In this document: piece by piece, positions 24,715-36,044 of the stretch | How the letters are laid out: each line of letters starts with the position of its first letter | Numbering within the stretch: position 1 is the stretch's first letter | Origin: Cymbidium sinense | Taxonomy: Eukaryota; Streptophyta; Magnoliopsida; Asparagales; Orchidaceae | Length of the DNA: 64,000 nt | Reading direction: 5' to 3' | Assembly: GCA_021442155.1 (NCBI GenBank) | Contig: CM038221.1 | Location: 40,495,648 to 40,559,647, forward strand | Program-made: the position numbers and the translations under genes | Notes under the pieces: generated by a model | The model's input: the letters and a program-made list of their open reading frames with translations, nothing else | Database searches by the model: none | What the model was told of the DNA's origin: nothing

Positions 24715-25460
24715 TGATATATTTCTCTAAAATTTAAAATCAAGCGTGAATTTAGTTAAAATATATATTGATCAAATTACGATGAGATGAGTCGATAATA
24801 ATATAATCGAGTCAAATTAAATGAAAAATCAATCAAGTTATATTTGAAAACAAGACTATTAAGTGATCAAATAACTTTAAATTTATCTTAGCCAAATCGA
24901 AGGCTCAATGAGATGAATCCAACGGCTAAGATCACTCAAATCGAAGATCAATTGAATGGTGGATCACTAAAAACTCTCATGATCAAATGAATATATATAA
25001 TCCAGATGGGTGTTTTGGGATTTTGCGATGATCTCTCTCATATTTCTATACATAGGATCTCATTCTTGTCATAAAGGGGAAAGGAGCTAGAACTTGAACT
25101 TGGGAGAAAAGAAGTTGAGTTAAAGTTTAAATGTCAGATCTCGTTTATTATCATTGTGAACAATGGTTATAGTCCAATTCACGCATATAGCTTGTAACTG
25201 ATTCGAGTTCATTATCAAGATTTTTCACATACAATTTTGTAATCTTGCTATCGAAAAAATTCAAACTTTTGTACTCCAAATTTGATATATAGTGAAGCAT
25301 ATTTACTAGGTTATGCCTCGTGATTTTTTACCCTCTTCCTAGGGTTTTTCCACGTAAAAATTTTAGAGATTCTTATTCTTTTTTCAACTATCTGTATGCG
25401 TGCTAGATCTTCATACAAAGCTAAGACGTAAAGTTATTCTTTGTTGGTTTTATAAAGGTT
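24715..25460 (+). repeat. 5' LTR of element A
   Basis: It begins TGATATATTTC after the target duplication ATAAT. Shared landmarks with 36045-36844 include GAGATGAGTC, TCTCATTCTTGTCAT versus CCCATTCTTGTCAT, and CCACGTAAAAATTTTAGAG versus CTACGTAAAAATTCTGGAG. The promoter region carries TATACATA at 25047-25054, where the 3' copy has TATAAATA, so the TATA box looks decayed. The right edge (expected CA) has diverged and is placed by alignment only. Confidence 0.8.
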
Positions 25461-25462
25461 AA

Positions 25463-26930
25463 ATGGAAATATTCTCATTATTCATTCACAACCAAGTTTT
25501 CCAACAAGATCAAAACCACCAGATGAAACACTTTAGAAGAAGAATGGAGGAACAATGTGCTCAAATCCTTCAACATTTACTAAGAGGCTGGACAAAGAAG
25601 GGCACCAGACTCAATCAGCGATATCGACAGAAAGAGTTGATTTTGTTGGAAAAACTAATGAAGAACCCTCTCATGATCATGCGGAAACTCCCTATGAACG
25701 TCATTCTAATATGGATATTGATGATATGTTAGTTCAACTCACTCTTATGTCGATACCTTCAATAAATGCTTTGTTGGGGTTGAATCGGCTCCGTTCTATG
25801 GGAACATCCCATGAAGCCATTAGAAATGAGTTGCGGCGTCTAGTCCGAGAAGAATTTTCTCAAAGAGATAGACAATTCATTCTTTGTCGGAGCATTCAAG
25901 AATCTTCTCCTTTGCCTGATTCAATTCTTCAACAACCCATCCCGATGGGGTTTAAACTACCCAACATGAAGCCTTATGATGGGACATCTGATCCTTATGA
26001 GCACATCGATCATTATATGACTATTATGCACATCTAACAAGCCTCTAATACTTTACTCTGTCAAGTTTTTCTAGTTACTCTCAAAGGATAAACTCGTATG
26101 TGGTTTTATTCCTTCTCTCATTGGAGCATTTTCAACTTTTCTCATTTGGCCAAACTCTTTGTCGAACAATTCCTTTCAAATTGATGAACCATTAAAGATC
26201 CATCTCACCTTTTTTTACGTCAAAATGAAGGAGAAACACTAAAGAGTATTTTCAAAGATTCTCAGTGAAGCTCGAAAAATTCAGTAGACCTTAATTATTA
26301 CGAGGTGTTTTTAGAGGCCTGTGCGGACCTTTCTCATTGATGAGAGAAATAGTTCTTATGGAGACCTCATCTGAGAGTAAAGGCACAGATCATGGCAGAG
26401 GCCATCAATGCTCATAAGAATTCAAACATTCTTCTAAGAAGGAGGCGTAAATGATCTTCATCTCAACGAAAAGATTGATGGTCAGAAGTTTAAGAATCTA
26501 CCTCCTAAGCCCTTAATCATAGCATGAAAAAAAAAGAATATACACCCTTAAATGCCTCTCGCATCAATAATATTTTAATGGCTATTCAATGAAAAATAAT
26601 ATCAAATGGCCTAATCCCTCTAAGGTAACACAAAATCGATCATATATTATTTTCATCGAGGATACGTACATACCACTGAGGCTTGTAGACATCTAAAGGA
26701 AGAAATCGAAAGGTTGTTGCAGCATAGCTACCTTCGACAGTTTGTTCAGAACCAGCAAAGAAATAATAATAATCCTATGAGAGGGCAAAATCAACCCTAG
26801 CCAAGACAGCAACCAAGACAACCGCAAGAAGATCGACAAATAGTCAGAGAAATCAAAACTATCGCTAACAAACCACAATTTTATTATCAAGTTTTATTCA
26901 CTACACCGGAAGAGCCTAGAATGAAGAGGT
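25463..26930 (+). pseudogene. gag remnant of element A
   Basis: Two overlapping frames cover the N-terminal half. One starts at 25463 (MEIFSLF) and continues through RRRMEEQCAQILQHL; the next frame (25555-26037) ends in FKLPNMKPYDGTSDPYEHID, the hallmark start of the Tat-type Gag core. The core continues with stops to about 26200. The nucleocapsid motif at 26645-26700 reads YYFHRGYVHTTEACRHLKEE. Relatives have a cysteine where the first tyrosine stands, so the zinc knuckle is damaged. Gag assembles the particle and binds RNA. At least one frameshift and several stops break it. Confidence 0.8.
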
Positions 26931-26989
26931 CACGAATTGATCCTCATCATTTGATGATGATTCGACTGGGATACAAACTCCACATTAAG

Positions 26990-29423
26990 ATCCCTTAGTT
27001 ATCAATGCGGGGATTGGAGATCCTTGATATAATGTTAAGAGAATTTTGGTTGATAGTGGTAGATCTGTCGATGTATTATTTTACTTGGCATTCTTAAAAT
27101 TGGGTCTTGTAAAAGAAAAACTCCAACCAATTGTTGGGCCGTTATACGGCTTTGACAATCGATCGGTAAGGGTAGAAGGAATAATAACACTCTCGGTTAC
27201 TCTTGGGAAATTCCTTAAATAAGCCACACATTTGATTCAATTTATGGTAGTTAAATCAGAATCAGCCTATAATGTTATATTTGAAAGACACTTGCAATCA
27301 ATTTTTGGCACTATCGCTTCCATACCTCATTTGAAAATAAAATTTTCAACCTCTATTTGAATAGGAGAGGTTCATGGCAACCAATAGATAGCACAAACCT
27401 GTTACTTGAGGCAGGCCCAACCACGACCCTCAATAATATTAAGCATCAAAAATTTTGATTTAAGAGATGAAAAAATACTTCAGAGAGCGTTATTAGTCGA
27501 AGAGTTGATTAGCATCCCTTTATCAAAAGAATATCTCTCAAAAAGAGTGCAAGCAATTTCGTTGCTCTCTGAGGATGAAAGAAAGGAGCACATCAATTTT
27601 TTTCACTAAAATCAAGATATTTTTGCCTGGAGTCCAAGAGATATGCTAGGAATTGATCCTAGGGTAATATCTCATTCCCTCAAAATTAACTCAACCTTCA
27701 AGCCCATCATTCAGAATAAAAGAAATTTCGCTCCAGGTCGTCTACAAGCAATTAAACAGGAAGTTGATAAGCTTTTGGGTGCAATATTCATATGAGAAGT
27801 GCATTATCCTATTTGGTTAGAAAATATTATACTGGTAAAAAAAGACTAGTGGGGCATGGAAAATGTGTGTTGACTACACCAATCTTAATAAAGCTTACAC
27901 AAATGACAGTTTTTCTCTTCCGTGCATAGACCAGTTGGTCGACGCCACTTCAAGTCATTAAATGCTTAGTTTTATGGATGCTTTACTCTGGATATAATCA
28001 AATAAAGATGAATCCAGATGATGAAGAAGCCACTACTTTCTAGACTAATAAAGGTTATATTGTTATCGAGTAATGCCATTTGATTGAAAAAATAGAGCCA
28101 CATATCAACGCCTAATGAATAAAGTTTTCAAAACTCTTTTTGGTCATACTATGAAAGTGTATGTGGATGATATGTTGGTTAAAAGTACTGAAAGGATAAA
28201 ACACCTCAATGATCTTGAGCAATGTTTCAAGCTTCTTCGATAGTATAATATATGTTTAAATCCCTCAAAATGTGCTTTTGGAGTTACATATGGAAAATTT
28301 TTAAGATTTATAGTCACTCATCAAGGGATCAAGGCTAATCCAAAAAAGATTAAGGCTATACAATATATGGTGCTCCCAAAGAGCATAAAGGAGGTGCAAT
28401 GCTTGACGGGAGGTTGGTGGCCATATCATGATTCCTGGCCCAAATGGGAGATAAATACTTATAGTTCTTTAGAATACTCAAGAGTGCTTGAAATAATGGT
28501 TTTCAATGGATTGATGAATGTCAAACTGCATTCGAGCAACTCAAAAAATATTGGTCCTCACCACTATTGTTATCAAAGCCAATCTTGAGAGAAATGCTTT
28601 ATTTATATCTCGCTATCTCGTATCATGCAATAAGCTCAGTATTGGTCAGTGATGAGGCTGGGGGGCAATGACCAATTTATTACATTAGTAAAATTCTATA
28701 TGATGTAGAAGGATGTTATCCTTTAGTAGATAAAACTGCTTTAGCATTGGTGTTCTCGATATGAAAGTTACGCCCATATTTTCAAGCTCACTCTATCGAC
28801 TTAGATGGTTTGGCCACATAAAGCGTCATCCGTCCGATGACCCGATTAGGAGAGTAGATGCATTAGATTTGCCTTATGTTAAGAAAGGTAGAGGTAGACC
28901 TAAAAGACTTGGTTAAGATGTATAAATAATGATCTTAGTATTGAATTAGATGAGAATTTGACACATAATAGGACACAATGGAGACGAAGGATTCATGTAG
29001 CCGACCCCACCTAGTGGGATTAAGGCTTGTTGTTGTTGTTGTTGTTGTACTCTATCGACGTTTATACAATACTTACACTCAAAACTATCCCCCAAAAACC
29101 AGAAGCTTCTAGTAGATTAGTTAACTGGTCAGGAATTGAGAGAATTTGATATTCATTTTTTGCCTAGGCTAAATATCAAATCTCAGGTATTAGCAGAATT
29201 TGTTGTTGAATGCACCATCCCAGATTCTATTAAAATAAATTATTCTCATTCAATATCACAATATTAGACTTTATTTATTGATGGACCATATGGAAATTCT
29301 GCATGAAGCAGGAATTCTACTCATTTCTCCTCAACAGGATCTCCTTGAATATTAACTATGTTTAAAGTTTTCGGCTACTAACAATGTTGCAGAATATGAA
29401 GCCTTAATAGTAGGAGCATTCGA
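26990..29423 (+). pseudogene. pol remnant of element A: protease, RT, start of RNase H
   Basis: The aspartic protease active site Asp-Ser-Gly lies at 27052-27060 within RILVDSGRSVDVLFY. RT follows; YVDDMLVKS, with both catalytic aspartates, is at 28160-28186, and thumb and connection sequence (AIQYMVLPKSIKEVQCLTG) comes after. The connection and early RNase H segment (AFEQLKKYW, YYISKILYDVEGCYPL) reaches 28790, where a LINE fragment interrupts. The segment from 29049 continues through FVVECTIPDS and NNVAEYEALIVGA to the hAT2 insertion at 29424. Stops and frameshifts are frequent. These enzymes process the polyprotein and copy RNA into DNA. Confidence 0.85.
28801..29048 (+). mobile_element. 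5'-truncated RTE LINE fragment inside element A
   Basis: The fragment is the last 248 bp of the LINE family found at 8511-10440, ending CCGACCCCACCTAGTGGGAT, then AAGGCTTG and a TTG-repeat tail. It is flanked by a perfect 11-bp target duplication ACTCTATCGAC (28790-28800 and 29049-29059). The RNase H reading frame of element A resumes after the second copy (H-S-I-D followed by V-Y). This is a clear target-primed insertion into an already integrated Ty3 element. Confidence 0.95.
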
Positions 29424-30915
29424 TTGATTGATCTTTTTTAATTTACTAATGTTTTGAAATGCAATCTGATCCGATATAATTAATATAATCCGAACCAATC
29501 CAATCCAAACAAAATTTTGGATTTTCGGCTAAGTTTTTAATAAATCGAAAATAATAAAAATGAAAAACCATATAAATATTCTTTGCACTCCATATTATTT
29601 CTACTAATTATCCTAGCACAAAAAAATCATTCAACACAATAGATCTTTCTGACAAGAAATAAAATTGATTTCTCTGATGCTAACATGACTTTCTAAGGTT
29701 TTATTTTACACTGAATCATAACTTCGGTATGTTATGCATAAATTTATAATCATCATAATCCTAATACCTCCTTCAATTTAAAAATAATGCTAAGTATATT
29801 TTTCTTATTCTTTAAGATTTCACTAAAAAAATTATTAAGCAAGCTACTAGCCTATCTTCTACAAGGCTACAACTTTCCGAAAATTCAAAATATCTATATA
29901 TAAAGAATACCTAAATATGAATATGAATATAACGCAGAAAAAATGGCATCTTATGAAAAAATATAAAAATTCATACAAAGATAATCCCACTCATTTCAAA
30001 TGAAAGATAAGCCATGAAGGGTTACTTTCTTAAGAGCTCATGAAACATGACAAAGAATATACTGGAAGAGTTGCATATACTTGCGAGCATCATTGATATC
30101 CTCATTAGCCCTAAATAACATAAAAAATAATAGAAAGTCATAACAAATCAGCAAGCATAACAAAATAATCCATTACTCCATTCAGATTTCAGCCGATAAG
30201 CAATACCACAGAACAAAAACTAAAGAACCTGCCCCCAGAATAGTAAACAACTCCAACTCCAAGTCTCCAAAGCAGAACATACTAAACAGCATAAAAAGAA
30301 TCCATAGAATCGAGACAAAACCTATTGAATGCTATTGCCGAAACAGGCCCTGTGCAGGAATCCGTGAGAACTGAGAATCGAGACTACGAGACCCGAGAGC
30401 TCGAGAAAAAAACTTAGAGAAGAAGGTAGAATCAGCGCCCTTGTGCAGTTGCGCAAGACGACGAGAGGCGAGAAGGAAGAAGCTGAGAAGAGAACAGACG
30501 AACAGAACAAAAATGTCGACAACTACAACGAATAGTCGGTGGTGCTGGGAGTTGAGCAGAAGTCGAAGAGAATTAGAGAAGTAGAGAAGTAGCACCATGG
30601 GATTGCTGCGGCTTTGCCCTTTCGCCTCTAATCGCTTTTGGTTTAGCCAGCCTGGGTTTGTAATATCCGATTGCATGGGCACGCGACCGGGGCAACGACG
30701 GACGGGATCACAGAGTTGGGAAGTTGGGACTGGACTAATTGCCGCTAAATTTCAGATTTTGATTTTTTTGGATTATAAATTTTAAATCCGATCCATAATC
30801 CAAAAACTGAATTTACCTAAAATTAAATCCAAAATAAAATTAAAAAATCGATCCAATTTTAAAATTTTGGTTCGATTTTAAAATTTTTACGATTTTTAAA
30901 ATTTCATAAACAAAT
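29424..30915 (-). mobile_element. hAT2: internally deleted relative of hAT1, inverted, inside element A
   Basis: The left part (about 29465-29540), read on the minus strand, matches the 3' subterminal region of hAT1: CGAACCAATCCAATCC and TTTTGGATTTTCGG versus the same words at 16610-16680. The right part (about 30760-30900) matches the 5' subterminal region of hAT1: TTTTTGGATTATGGATCGG is shared with 11735-11758. The middle (30340-30750) corresponds to the GC-richer leader of hAT1, including CTTCTCTA and TTCTCTTCGACTTC. No transposase is present. Flanks GCATTCGA (29416-29423) and GCATTACT (30916-30923) look like a decayed 8-bp target duplication. Its terminal 13 bp are too diverged to read clearly. 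Confidence 0.85.
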
Positions 30916-30924
30916 GCATTACTA

Positions 30925-32455
30925 TAAGTAAAAATTGGCTAATGATTGTAGTTCAAAATCTTATAATTTACACATTAACAATTTGTAGTTTCTTAAGTTG
31001 AAGGGGATTTCAACACTCATAATCATCATCTGACACAATACCTTCATATAGTGAAATATTTTCTATCTCGAATAAGTAAATATCAAATCATTCACATTCT
31101 GAGAATCAAAATGCTAGAGCTGATGCTTTTTCAAAGCTTGCAACTTCAACATGTTTTGACATTTACAAGAAAAAGTATGTAGACGACATTCATATTCCCA
31201 GCATACAAGGACCTTGGAAAATATAGTCCATTGATGAATCAAGGCAAGTTTCTTGGATAGATCTGATATTCGTCTTTTTATGTGATGGAGCTCTAGAAAA
31301 TCGGTTGTGTCATCCATATTCGACGACAAACATAAAAGATTATGGTGCTATACAAAAGATCATTCACATGACCATATCTCAAATGTATGCCACCATCTGA
31401 AGCAGGGTATGCACATCAGGAATTCCATTCGGGTATTTGTGGAGAACACTTGGGGGCAAAGCACTCGCCCACAAAATCCTGAGACAAGGGTTTTACAGGC
31501 CTACAATAAAAAGTGATGCATTAGATTTTGTAAAAAATGTAACAACTGCCAGTTGCATTCTAATCTCAACCACATTTCACCGACCGAACTTTCATCTTTC
31601 CAGAGCCCTTGGCCTTTCGCTCAATGGAGAATAGATATTATGGGACCACTCCCTATTGCAACTGGACAACGAAAATCCATCATTATAGGGATAGATTATT
31701 TCACTAAATAGGTTGAGGTAGAACCATTTGCAAAAATCACAGAAGCCAATGCTAAATAATTTGTTTGAAAAAATGTTATTTGTCATTTTGGAATTCCATC
31801 TAAAATTATAACAGATAACATGACTCAATTCACGGAAAAATAATTCACATCTTTCTGCAAAGATTTACTCATTCAATTGGTTCATATAGCTGTAGCACAC
31901 CCCCAAACAAATGTTCAAATTGAGATCACGAATCGAACAATTCTAAAAGGCTTGAAGACACGTTTGGATAAAGCTGGAGGGCAATGGGTGGATGAACTCC
32001 CTAATGTATTATGGGCTTACCGAACAACTACAAGAATACCAACTAGTAAGACACCTTATAATTTATGTTTTGGGATGGAGGTGATTATTCTAGCTGACAT
32101 CGGTATCCCCAGTCATAAGGTCTGGATTTTTTATGCAACAAATAATGAAGAAAAACTCCAATATCATTTAGATTTATTGCCTGAAATAAGGGAAATAGCT
32201 TCAATAAAAAAGGCTGCCAATCATCAACAAATCACAGGTCACTTCAATCGGAGAGTGAAGCCTAGACCCATTAACATTGGAGATCTAGTTCTACAAAGTT
32301 TAGTATCTACAGGAAAAGAACCACAATGTGACAAACTTTCACCTCTTTGGGAAGGACCTTATGTGGTGGTTGTTGTGGTTAAACCACGAACTTCCAAGCT
32401 CAAAGATTCAGAGGAAAAAACTCTTCCACGCACTTGGAATGCTGAGAACCTATGA
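30925..32455 (+). pseudogene. pol remnant of element A: end of RNase H and integrase
   Basis: RNase H resumes with LANDCSSKSYN and VEGDFNTHNHHLTQYLHIVK. Integrase shows a remnant of the HHCC region around 31500-31570. Then come PWPFAQWRIDIMGPLP and IIGIDYFTK (first Asp region), IITDNMTQF (second Asp) and VAHPQTNVQIEITNRTILKG (Glu). A 192-codon open frame (31877-32455) keeps the region after the catalytic Glu through to LPRTWNAENL, the family C-terminus. Stops upstream (for example in the K-stop-V-E-V-E stretch) inactivate it. Integrase inserts the DNA copy into the genome. Confidence 0.88.
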
Positions 32456-32598
32456 AGATATTATCAATGAATTTACTATGTAACATTCGAATTGAACTCT
32501 ATATTTTAATGTTTCATATTTTTGTTTGAAAAAAATGATAAATCAAAAGAATAATAACAAGAAGAAAGAAAAATTGATCCTAAGTGGTTTCGATTAGA

Positions 32599-32886
32599 CC
32601 TACTCCACATAGGTTAACATCATCGCACGAAGACTCTGACAAATAACCTCAAATAGGTCAAAACTCCGCACCTACTCTACATAGGTTAACGTCATTGAGC
32701 AAAGACTCTAACAAATAACTTCAGATAGGTCAAAACTTCGCATCTACTCCACATAGGTTAACGTCATCGAGCGAAGACTTTGACAAACAACCTCGGATAG
32801 GTCAAAACTTCACACCTACTCCACACAGGTTAATGTCATTGAGAGAAACTCAGACAAACATCCTCGGATGGGTTAGAAATCCTTGC
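32599..32886 (+). repeat. Four 72-bp tandem repeats in the pol 3' UTR of element A
   Basis: Units start at 32599, 32671, 32743 and 32815, an exact 72-bp period. Each carries CTACTCCACATAGGTTAAC, then a GAGCGAAGACT-type word and AATAGGTCAAAACT. The block follows the pol stop and precedes the 3' end of the antisense ORF. A related but more diverged block occupies the same place in element B (41652-41885). Confidence 0.92.
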
Positions 32887-33127
32887 TGGATTTCTCTTAC
32901 AATATGTAGGTTAACGTAACTAAATAACTTTCTGATATACAACCTAAATCAGTTTAAACATTAACCACTTTATTCTAAAATAAAATTTTAAAGCATTATG
33001 ACACATACATAAACGTGATCATATGTCATCTACTAAGAAGATCTCAAATTGAAATACAAATGAAATAAAAATAGAATTAAACAATATCCATATCTTCACT
33101 ATTATCACTAGAAAAGGAGGAGGAAGC

Positions 33128-33736
33128 ACTCTATGCGTCATCCCCTAGAGATGAATCTTCAGAAACTTGACTCGATGGAAGGCCTTCAATATCTGCACTT
33201 ATCTTGCGATGAACGAGACGGGTCTCTTTCAGAAAACCAAGAATAAAATCTTCTTCAAGAAGATGACGTTCCAAATCCTTCACCTCAATATCGCAGATAT
33301 GATCACGAGCTTCTTGAACTCGATCCTGAATTATACTCTTGAAGGCCATGGAATTTTTGAAACTCTCTATAATCTTCAAGTTGGAGTCAACTTCTATATT
33401 CTCTTTCTCCAAGATCTGTGCTAGAAATGCTTTATCTCTGCCTCTAAAATATGTATCTTAGTATTATCGGCTTCTAAGGTCTTCGTAGTCTGATTTATTT
33501 CAACTCGAGCATCCACTAGTTCATCCCTAGTCCTATCAACCTCCCGAGAAATGAAAGGCATGCCATAGTTGACATTTTCACACTCAGTGATCCTCTAAGG
33601 CTATAACTTCTTTAACCTTAGACTCGTATCATTGTTTATATTCACCATGGAGATATTTGATATTCACGAACTCAGTATTCCATGCCTTCAAGGTATCATC
33701 TAATTCAAGATCAATGTTTGCCTTCTTCAATATTTG

Positions 33737-33778
<42 letters not shown>

Positions 33779-34812
33779 TGTGAAGAAATAAAGGAGAAGA
33801 AAATTTAAAAGAATGAAGATTTATTACCAACTCTTCAGCACATTGGCGCCCACTATATGTGTGATTTAACACTTCTTTCATAATAGAAATTTTTGACTGG
33901 CTCATTTCACAGTTCTTATCATCGAATCTGACATGTGGGTCGCCCGACTTTTTCCTCTTTGAAAGAATTGGTACACATTCTCCTACTGGTCGTTTGGAGG
34001 ATACTATGGGAAGGCAATTAGATCTTTCCTTGCCCTTACCAGACTTCTTCAACATAAGAGCATGAGATCTCCTAGTTTGAATTGAAAGACCAACTTTGAA
34101 TAAGGATTATTCCTTCACATATTGATTAATATAGCGGGTCTCATATCGAAGATCTTTGACTTTTCAATATTAAGAGCCTTCAATATATCTTCTTCAGTTA
34201 CTTGGGAGGAGGATATTTCTTTTCGATTTTCCACTTTTTAAGCCCGCTCATTTTTTTATAAGAAAATCTATTTGTCCAATTTCTTGGAGGATCTTTTGTA
34301 TGAAAATCCAACCATTTACTCCTACAAGAAATTCGACCATGCACATCACAAGTGAATTTACACATCTTCGCCAAAACCTCTAAAGTAAGCGTCACACCAC
34401 GCGTTCTAAAGAAAATAATCAACCCAATAATGATTGTCATAGCTCAAGAAGAAAATTAAGATAAACAAATCTCAAATGATGATAAAATAATGATCAGCTT
34501 AGGAGCCAAAGGAAATTGAAGACCCACAAATAAGCTCATCTCATAAACAGTAAAGTACCCCGATGGAGGAGAATAAACTCGTTGCGATCTTTTAAGAGGA
34601 ATAGCTACCAAATCATTTAGAAAATAAAACTTATTTCTGAAGATTATCAAAGTATCACTGCTGATAGTTGGCGTTACATTGTCGGATCTTGCCATCCCTT
34701 GATGCTTCCGCAACCCATCATCTTGTGCAAGCTTTGCTTGGGAATCTTTGGACATTATGATATATGTAGGAAGATGCTCACCCATGAAAATATTCTTCAG
34801 AATTGGAAGCAC
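33128..34812 (-). pseudogene. Antisense ORF (aORF) of element A
   Basis: Four minus-strand open pieces (34812-34456, 34440-34198, 34055-33711, 33412-33131) run towards the pol 3' end. The N-terminal part has SPPSGYFTVYEMSL, LQFPLAPKLI and GLIIFFRTRGVTLTLE, resembling the plant-transposon-associated proteins encoded antisense in Tat elements. The middle has RNWTNRFSYKKMSGLKKW. The C-terminal part is charged, probably coiled coil, and ends DIEVKDLERHLLEEDF, GFLKETRLVH and SQVSEDSSL. The same segments occur in element B, so the protein family was maintained in both. A stop separates the first two pieces and a 36-bp AT repeat the later ones; the latter may lie in an intron. The biochemical role is unknown. 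Confidence 0.75.
33739..33774. repeat. (AT)18 microsatellite within the aORF of element A
   Basis: An uninterrupted AT dinucleotide run lies between two aORF pieces. In the minus-strand frame it would read as alternating isoleucine and tyrosine, so it is either in an intron or a later expansion. Confidence 0.95.
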
Positions 34813-35300
34813 ACTAGAGCCTGAATTTGGGATGCACGCCGCCTAACCAGGTCAGTTAGAAATCCCAAGATTGGGGTGAACTGGAGCCTGCGAGAGGGGT
34901 CAGCACCGTTATACAGGTTAGTGGAAGTTACCAAAGAGAAGAAAGTGGAAACACATTAGAGCTTGAATTTTGGACGCGGACCGCCTAACCAGATAAGTTA
35001 GAAACCCCGAAATTGGGGAGGACTAGAGCCTGCGAGAGGGGTTGGCGTTATCTGGTCGGTGTTGAGAAGAAAGCACTGTAGCTTGAATTGAGATCGCATA
35101 CCGTCACAGTGGGTTGGAAACCCGAGATCAGAAACTGCAAGAGAGGTCATCACCGTTATACAGGTTAGTGGATGCTACTAAAGAGAAGAGACAAAAGCAT
35201 GGAGCTTGAATTCAGATGCCGCAACAGTCGTTGGAAACCCGAGATCAGAACTAGAACTCTGAAAGGTGGTTACCATTATACTAGAGGCTACCATAGAAAA
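34809..35300 (-). repeat. Four tandem repeats in the aORF leader of element A
   Basis: Units begin near 34809, 34951, 35073 and 35195 with CACACTAGAGCCTGAATT, CACATTAGAGCTTGAATT, CACTGTAGCTTGAATT and CATGGAGCTTGAATT. They are 115-142 bp long and share GTTAGAAA/GTTGGAAACCC, GAGAGGGGT and ACCGTTATACAGGTTAGTGG-like words. They lie between the aORF TATA box (35349) and its first readable frame (34812), so they would form its 5' untranslated leader. Confidence 0.85.
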
Positions 35301-35348
35301 GGAAGTGAATAAAATAAGGTGCAAATTTTTCATTACCCCCTTAGGGGG

Positions 35349-35356
35349 TATTTATA
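35349..35356 (-). promoter_or_regulatory. TATA box of the aORF in element A
   Basis: On the minus strand the sequence is TATAAATACCCCCTAAGGG, with the TATA box at 35356-35349. The corresponding place in element B reads TATAAAAACCCCCTAGGG. Conservation of the box together with the adjoining ACCCCCTA between two otherwise diverged elements supports a real core promoter driving the antisense gene. The AT-rich 35370-36044 stretch upstream holds no gene. Confidence 0.75.
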
Positions 35357-35369
35357 CTAGAAAAAATGA

Positions 35370-36044
35370 CTCTTCAAATTCTTTTAAAAAATAAAAAATA
35401 ATAAAATAAAAAATGAAGAAAACTCTTAATATCATTCATTTAAAAAAAATCTCTTCATATACCTCATTAAAAAACTTTTCATCTTCATAAAAAAAGAAGA
35501 TAAAGTTATTCATATTTTAAATAAAAAAACATTTTATATTTCTCATTAAAAAAATAAAAAAACTCTTCGTATACCTCATTTAAAAAAAATCATCTTTATA
35601 AAAAATAGAGAATGTTATTTATATTTTAAATAAAAAAATTCTTGACATTCCTCATTAAACAAATAAAAAATAAAAACTTTTCATTTTTTAAAAAAAAAGA
35701 GAAGAGAAAATTATTCATATTTATATTAAAAAGAATTATTTATATTCTTCATTAAAAAAAATAAAAATAAAATAAAAACTTATCGTCTTCTTAGAAAATA
35801 AATTAAACAAAAAATATATTTTTTTTTCATCCACTCTCTCTATCCCACTCTCTAATATAAAATGATAAAATAATGTATATATTTATAAAAATTATTATTT
35901 TATACATATAAAATAAAACTAATTAGTAAATAAATAAATAAATTTGATACATATAATATATATTATATATTCTAATAATTTTACTTAAATTAATTTTATA
36001 TATTTTTGAATGAAATGAATTTTTTTAAATCTAAAATAGTCAAA
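35370..36044. other. AT-rich spacer of element A before the 3' LTR
   Basis: A-rich and T-rich simple sequence with repeated CTCATTAAAAAA and ATTCATATTTTA words, without frames. In element B the equivalent interval is instead GC-rich for its first 280 bp. No clear polypurine tract is visible directly before 36045. Confidence 0.6.

Noticed and set aside
32599..32886. Regular repeats considered as a CRISPR array
   Set aside because: Units are contiguous with no unique spacers and lie in a retrotransposon of a plant genome.
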